A DNA stretch of 6,672 nt from Methanobacteriota archaeon (GTDB taxonomy: Archaea > Thermoplasmatota > Poseidoniia > Poseidoniales > Poseidoniaceae), in NCBI GenBank assembly GCA_009936765.1, contig JAACDL010000061.1, forward strand, positions 1 to 6,672, given 5' to 3'. The notes beneath the pieces are model-generated. The model had not been told where the DNA came from and did no database searches. It saw only the letters and a list, made by a program, of their open reading frames with translations. The translations under genes and the position numbers were made by a program. How positions within the stretch are numbered: the first letter of the stretch is position 1; each line of letters starts with the position of its first letter. Shown one piece after another: positions 5,281 through 6,672 of the stretch.

Positions 5281-5616
5281 TCAGGGGGGCTCCAAATCAA
5301 GGTCTTTCGGATCTAAAGCAAATATTCCAACTAACGGTGGCCCTCCAAGTAGAGAATCGATACCTCCGTCTCTGGAATCTAACTCATCTGCAATTCTTTT
5401 TGCACAATTATGCCAAGCATCCTCATCTTCGTAAATTGCTTGTAACAAAAACATTGGTTGATTATCCATTGAACGAGCAACCCAGGCTCTAATGCAACCA
5501 TCTGTTCTTCGGCGCATTTCCTGCCGAGCTTCAAGCATTCGTTCTAACCTAGCATCTACGCCACGTCGCGCTGAGCAAACAACTGTCTCCATCCAATCAC
5601 TCTTTTTTGATTTCAT
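5281..5616 (-). CDS. Small ABM-like (dimeric alpha/beta barrel) protein
   Basis: 111 residues, predicted soluble. Residues about 10-79 show the beta-alpha-beta-beta-alpha order of antibiotic-biosynthesis-monooxygenase-type ferredoxin-like domains: strand METVVCSAR, helix from DARLERMLEARQEMRRR, strand GCIRAWVARSM, strand PMFLLQAIYEDEDAWH, then helix NCAKRIADEL. Members usually dimerise and range from quinol monooxygenases to proteins with no known activity; no catalytic residue can be assigned here. The C-terminal 30 residues, rich in Gly, Pro and Asp, are outside the domain. The ATG at 5614-5616 has a strong AGGAGG site 9 bases upstream. The gene starts 23 bases after hutI on the same strand, so it is probably co-transcribed and may be linked to histidine catabolism. 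A run of six G (5284-5289, + strand) just before the stop makes the exact C-terminus sensitive to sequencing error. Confidence 0.75.
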   Translation of the reverse strand: MKSKKSDWMETVVCSARRGVDARLERMLEARQEMRRRTDGCIRAWVARSMDNQPMFLLQAIYEDEDAWHNCAKRIADELDSRDGGIDSLLGGPPLVGIFALDPKDLDLEPP

Positions 5617-5624
5617 AGCAAATG

Positions 5625-5630
5625 CCTCCT
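5625..5630 (-). promoter_or_regulatory. Strong ribosome binding site of the ABM-like gene
   Basis: AGGAGG on the minus strand lies in the 23-base gap after the hutI stop, with an 8-base spacer to the ATG. It is the strongest Shine-Dalgarno match I noticed in the window and fixes the start codon, suggesting independent, efficient initiation rather than reliance on coupling with hutI. Confidence 0.7.
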
Positions 5631-5639
5631 AGAAGAACT

Positions 5640-6672
5640 TTAATGATAAATCATCTCACCTGCAAGCATGGTTGCATAAAATGGAGAATGACCTGGTTGC
5701 AAACACCATGCTTCCCACCACGGACTATTGACAATGTTAAGATTTGCAATAGCTCCCTCACATATCTGCCCGTGTTTAAGACCAGAAGGGTGAGGAGTAG
5801 TTTCTGCTGAATTGCGAGTACAAGCCGCTAGAGAAGCAATTGGTGAGATATCATTGCGCTGAACCAAAACAGACCCTAGGAATGGAAGACTAAGGGTTCG
5901 ACAATTCGGATTGAAATCAGAGGCGAAGGACCAAGCCCAATTATTATCAAGGCAATCTTGGAATGGAGGATAATCATCTCCCATTGCATATGGTGTGCCA
6001 GGCAAAAATCCCGTATTGACTCCAGCCTTACTCATTGAATCACGAGAATTGGGATTGGTATAGTGGGCGTGATCGGCAGTAGTGACAGAAAGTTCTGCAG
6101 CCAATTCTCCTCCGCCACCGTCAACAAATTCATCGATGTGTATTCGAAGGTCTAATCCTCCCGAACGACTAGCCTTGAGAATATCTTCACTTTGTTCAAC
6201 ACTAAACCAGCCAGGTTCGCAGAAAACATCAGCGCTACGCGCTATCCCTTGGTCAATAATAGCTGGAAGTTGGTCAGACAAAATCTCCTCACAATATTCA
6301 GTAATAGTAGAACTAGGCGGGGCTGAATGGGCCCCTAACCATGTTAAATCGAGAGTTGGTAAATTCTTAATTTCATTTAATTGATTACCGATTGTAAGAA
6401 GACGAAGTTCGGTTTTAGTATCTAGCCCATAGCCAGATTTCGCCTCCATGTGCGTTGTTCCATTACGCAAGGCTTCCTGCATTCTTTCAATGCCAATGAG
6501 TCTCAAATCCTCATCAGTGGAATCCCTAGTTGGTTCAACAGTGGCATTTATACCACCTCCTTTCAATGCAATTTCACGGTAACTGAGGCCCTGCTGTTTC
6601 CATGAAACTTCACGACTTCTGTCACCTGCCCAAAGTAGATGAGTATGAGAGTCAACAAGACCAGGGACTATC
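5640..6672 (-). CDS. hutI: Imidazolonepropionase (partial, N-terminus outside window)
   Basis: Hydrolyses 4-imidazolone-5-propionate to N-formimino-L-glutamate, the third step of histidine degradation, in the cytoplasm; an amidohydrolase-superfamily metalloenzyme. The frame runs open to the window edge, giving 343 residues, so about 60-70 of the usual 405-420 are missing. Numbering from the first full codon at 6671: metal ligands His9 and His11 in DSHTHLLWAGDR, Arg18, Tyr81 in KSGYGLD, His115 in GAHSAPP, His178 and Glu181 in IHIDEF, His201 in ADHAHY, and Asp252 in ASDFNP. All expected metal and substrate positions that can be seen are kept. A TTG at 6566 would leave out the HxH motif and is not the start. 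The ABM-like gene follows 23 bases downstream. The C-terminal part after ASDFNP is more divergent than the catalytic core. The assignment is firm. Confidence 0.95.
   Translation of the reverse strand, partial: IVPGLVDSHTHLLWAGDRSREVSWKQQGLSYREIALKGGGINATVEPTRDSTDEDLRLIGIERMQEALRNGTTHMEAKSGYGLDTKTELRLLTIGNQLNEIKNLPTLDLTWLGAHSAPPSSTITEYCEEILSDQLPAIIDQGIARSADVFCEPGWFSVEQSEDILKASRSGGLDLRIHIDEFVDGGGGELAAELSVTTADHAHYTNPNSRDSMSKAGVNTGFLPGTPYAMGDDYPPFQDCLDNNWAWSFASDFNPNCRTLSLPFLGSVLVQRNDISPIASLAACTRNSAETTPHPSGLKHGQICEGAIANLNIVNSPWWEAWCLQPGHSPFYATMLAGEMIYH

Noticed and set aside
6564..6566. TTG at 6566 as the start of HutI
   Set aside because: The frame continues upstream to the window edge and encodes the essential DSHTH metal-binding motif, so the gene is truncated by the window rather than short.

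Overview
The window most likely comes from an archaeon, probably a marine planktonic Euryarchaeote of the Poseidoniales (Marine Group II) type. This is an inference from content, because no taxonomic marker gene is present. The supporting signs are archaeal TATA boxes upstream of several genes, a tRNA gene without an encoded CCA end, a DUF835 protein (an essentially archaeal family), short zinc-ribbon proteins with acidic tails, and a moderately AT-rich, tightly packed layout with overlapping or closely spaced genes.

Left edge (1-1589, + strand): the last 15 codons of an unidentified gene overlap by one base the start of hutH, a complete histidine ammonia-lyase with its MIO triad and active-site residues. 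Right edge (5281-6672, - strand): hutI, an imidazolonepropionase whose N-terminus lies outside the window, is followed after 23 bases by a small protein resembling antibiotic-biosynthesis-monooxygenase (ABM) folds. HutH makes urocanate from histidine. HutI acts two steps later, opening the imidazolone ring to formiminoglutamate. The two hut genes point toward each other and are separated by about 4 kb of genes with no evident role in histidine catabolism.

Middle block (1582-5078): a minus-strand DUF835 gene converges on hutH with an 8-base overlap. It is divergent from a plus-strand pair of genes. The first of that pair encodes a 612-residue acidic membrane protein with an unusual architecture: two zinc ribbons, an acidic repeat region, paired EF-hands, a transmembrane segment, a four-cysteine external loop, a second transmembrane segment, an acidic tail and an SH3-like barrel. 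The second, four bases downstream, encodes a 117-residue zinc-ribbon protein whose cysteines fall at the same residue numbers as the first ribbon of its neighbour. Next come, on the - strand, a tRNA-Val(GAC) gene and a 50-residue DUF5679-like zinc-binding microprotein.

Non-coding signals: a TATA box between the two divergent genes; a tRNA TATA box flanked by a perfect 7-bp inverted repeat; CATAG/CTATG inverted repeats directly upstream of the ribosome binding sites of two minus-strand genes; and a perfect 9-bp hairpin just past the stop of the ABM-like gene. The 202 bases between 5079 and 5280 hold only these signals and no convincing gene. The 59 bases between 4745 and 4803 are an AT-rich convergent gap in which I see no gene. 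No CRISPR array, insertion sequence or integrase is visible. The most novel element is the zinc-ribbon/EF-hand/SH3-like membrane protein and its small partner.
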